Source: JACPPO01 sp965262505
GTDB lineage: Bacteria; Acidobacteriota; Vicinamibacteria; Vicinamibacterales; UBA2999
Reading direction: 5' to 3'
Length of the DNA: 64,000 nucleotides
NCBI GenBank assembly: GCA_965262505.1
Contig: CBDHFM010000030.1
Location: 2,666,001 to 2,730,000 of the forward strand
The position numbers and the translations under genes are program-made. Position 1 is the stretch's first letter. Every line of letters starts with the position of its first letter. The notes beneath the pieces were generated by a model. That model was not told the DNA's origin. It was given only the letters and a program-made list of their open reading frames with translations, and made no database searches. This document shows, one piece after another, positions 62,817 through 64,000 of this stretch.

Positions 62817-63578
62817 GTGCTTCTGAAGGCGCTTTTCTCGGCTGCCGTGGTCGGGGCCTTGTCGTCCTCGTTCGTGGTCCCGCTCGCATGGGCGGGGGGA
62901 CAGTCCGGGGTACCCGCACCGGGCGATGCCGATCGGCTCTACGCCAACCGGGATGACCTCCCGAGCGCCGAGCGTGCCGCGACGCTCTGGGAGGAGCGAC
63001 TGGCCAGCGATCCTCGCGACTTCGAGGCTGCCTGGAAGTTGTCGCGCGCGCGCTACTGGCTTGGAGGGCACGTCCGGGAGGACGAGCGGCGGGCGCAGTA
63101 CGAACAAGGCGTGGCCGTGGCACGCCGGGCCAACATCATGGAGCCCGACCGCCCCGAAGGGCACTTCTGGATGGCCGCCAATATGGGGGCGCTCGCCGAG
63201 TCGTTCGGCCTGCGCGCGGGACTGCGATATCGCGGTTCCATCCGGGAGCAGCTCGAGATCGTTCTTGGCCTCGACCCGGCGTTTCAGCAGGGCTCCGCCG
63301 ACCGGGCGCTCGGTCGGTGGTACTTCAAGGTGCCACGGTTGTTCGGCGGAAGCGCTGACCGGGCGGTCGAGCACCTGGAACGCTCGCTCACCTACAACCC
63401 TGAAAGTACCGTGACGCTGTTTTTCCTGGCCGAGACGTTGCTCGAGATGGGGCGGGTCGAAGAGGCTCGGACCCGGCTCGAGCAGGTTCTCGCCGCGCCG
63501 CTGGACCCCGAGTGGGTACCCGAAGATCGGGAGTTCAAGGCCCAGGCGCAGGAGCTGTTCGAGACGCTCCAGCCGTAA
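62817..63578 (+). CDS. TatT-like TPR protein (TRAP transporter T-component family)
   Basis: 253 residues. Signal peptide (ALFSAAVVGALSSSFVVPLA), then TPR-like helices: AATLWEERLASDPRDFEAAW, PDRPEGHFWMAANMGALAES, FQQGSADRALGRWYFKVP, DRAVEHLERSLTYNPEST, and ETLLEMGRVEEARTRLEQVL. The block GHFWMAANMG and PRLFGG-S match TatT-family proteins. Role likely periplasmic protein or solute binding; uncertain. GTG start 62817. Confidence 0.72.
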   Translation: MLLKALFSAAVVGALSSSFVVPLAWAGGQSGVPAPGDADRLYANRDDLPSAERAATLWEERLASDPRDFEAAWKLSRARYWLGGHVREDERRAQYEQGVAVARRANIMEPDRPEGHFWMAANMGALAESFGLRAGLRYRGSIREQLEIVLGLDPAFQQGSADRALGRWYFKVPRLFGGSADRAVEHLERSLTYNPESTVTLFFLAETLLEMGRVEEARTRLEQVLAAPLDPEWVPEDREFKAQAQELFETLQP

Positions 63579-63672
63579 GACGAGTATCGCGTACAGAACT
63601 GGGCCTCCTACCGTCTGGCCCTCGTGGTTTGTGTCGGAGAATACGGAATCCACGTTCGCGGAGGTTCTCATC

Positions 63673-64000
63673 ATGCGTCGCCTGGCTTCACTGGTTCTGC
63701 TCGCGGCGGTCGGCGGCTGCGCGCCGGCCGCGCCCGACTACCGCGCGGTCTTCGATGGCACCGGCGGGCGATGGATTGACCTGACCCACGCGTTCTCCGA
63801 GTCGACGATCTACTGGCCGACCGACACGGCCGGGTTTCAACTCGACGAACTGGCGTTCGGGCCGACCGAGGGCGGCTGGTTCTATGCGTCCTATCAGTTC
63901 GCGTCGGCCGAGCACGGCGGCACCCACCTCGATGCGCCGATTCACTTTGCTGAAGGACGATTGACGGCCGACCAGATTCCGTTGTCGGCGCTGATGGGAC
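63673..64000 (+). CDS. Cyclase-family lipoprotein (kynurenine formamidase-like), cut by window edge
   Basis: ATG 63673 opens a lipoprotein signal (ASLVLLAAVGGC) and at least 109 residues. The motif HGGTHLDAPIHFAEG is the metal-binding signature of the cyclase family (PF04199-type metal hydrolases), preceded by WIDLTHAFSESTIYWP. It acts in the periplasm; the substrate is unknown. The gene runs off the right edge. Confidence 0.85.
   Translation, partial: MRRLASLVLLAAVGGCAPAAPDYRAVFDGTGGRWIDLTHAFSESTIYWPTDTAGFQLDELAFGPTEGGWFYASYQFASAEHGGTHLDAPIHFAEGRLTADQIPLSALMG

Overview
The window is high-GC chromosomal DNA from a Gram-negative bacterium. LPS-heptose genes, a LolA/secretin pair and a complete set of late peptidoglycan enzymes show the envelope type. 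The SxtJ/DUF5989/carbamoyltransferase trio, DUF6152 and abundant insertion sequences are common in Acidobacteriota, and Vicinamibacteria would fit best. That placement is inference from gene content; no rRNA is present to confirm it.

Layout. 0-11 kb holds housekeeping genes: heptose adenylyltransferase (cut by the left edge), heptosyltransferase, a methyltransferase, tRNA-Val and tRNA-Asp, an SGNH protein, pirin, the sxtJ-DUF5989-carbamoyltransferase trio, holB, pdxA, nadE and smpB. 11-19 kb is a surface-polysaccharide type patch of methyltransferases with a broken 2OG-oxygenase gene. It is invaded by an IS256-family element, an IS701-family element and a 94-bp MITE-like element. 19-25.3 kb has two secreted proteins and then the conserved block ffh-rpsP-khpA-rimM-trmD-rplS-rnhB. 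25.3-38.3 kb holds thiE-like and rodZ-like genes, a GHMP kinase facing nagZ, the operon nagZ-ldcA-mpl-pxpBC-murB-murA, and lolA with a secretin. 38.7-42.4 kb has a Tat-exported thiamine-diphosphate enzyme and a c-type cytochrome whose last codons are split off by an IS256 copy.

42.4-58.5 kb is the most unusual part. A perfect 55-bp direct repeat, which is the 3' part of tRNA-Ala(CGC), lies at 42412-42466 and again inside the intact tRNA gene at 58425-58479. This is the signature of a tRNA-targeted integrated element. Between the repeats, one secreted FG-GAP/thrombospondin-type-3 protein gene of about 740 codons is scattered in seven pieces by five separate insertions in its body: IS3-type, IS256, IS5/IS1182-type, IS3-type, IS256 and IS3-type elements, with a further IS256 just upstream of its start codon. 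One IS256 copy carries an IS3-family element, which itself carries an IS110-family element. The 5' third of the gene is inverted. Exchanged 8-bp target duplications show that recombination between two inverted IS256 copies caused this. Without the ISs the element would be about 3.1 kb with essentially one gene and no visible integrase.

58.5-64 kb holds pfkA, an ISAzo13-family element, an amidohydrolase, a TatT-like TPR protein and the start of a cyclase-family lipoprotein. Several otherwise intact genes carry a single missing base in a short homopolymer (cmoA-like, the TPP enzyme, the amidohydrolase and one site in the FG-GAP gene). This pattern suggests consensus errors of long-read assembly at least as much as real pseudogenes. 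All family names are from reading the sequence; no database search was run.
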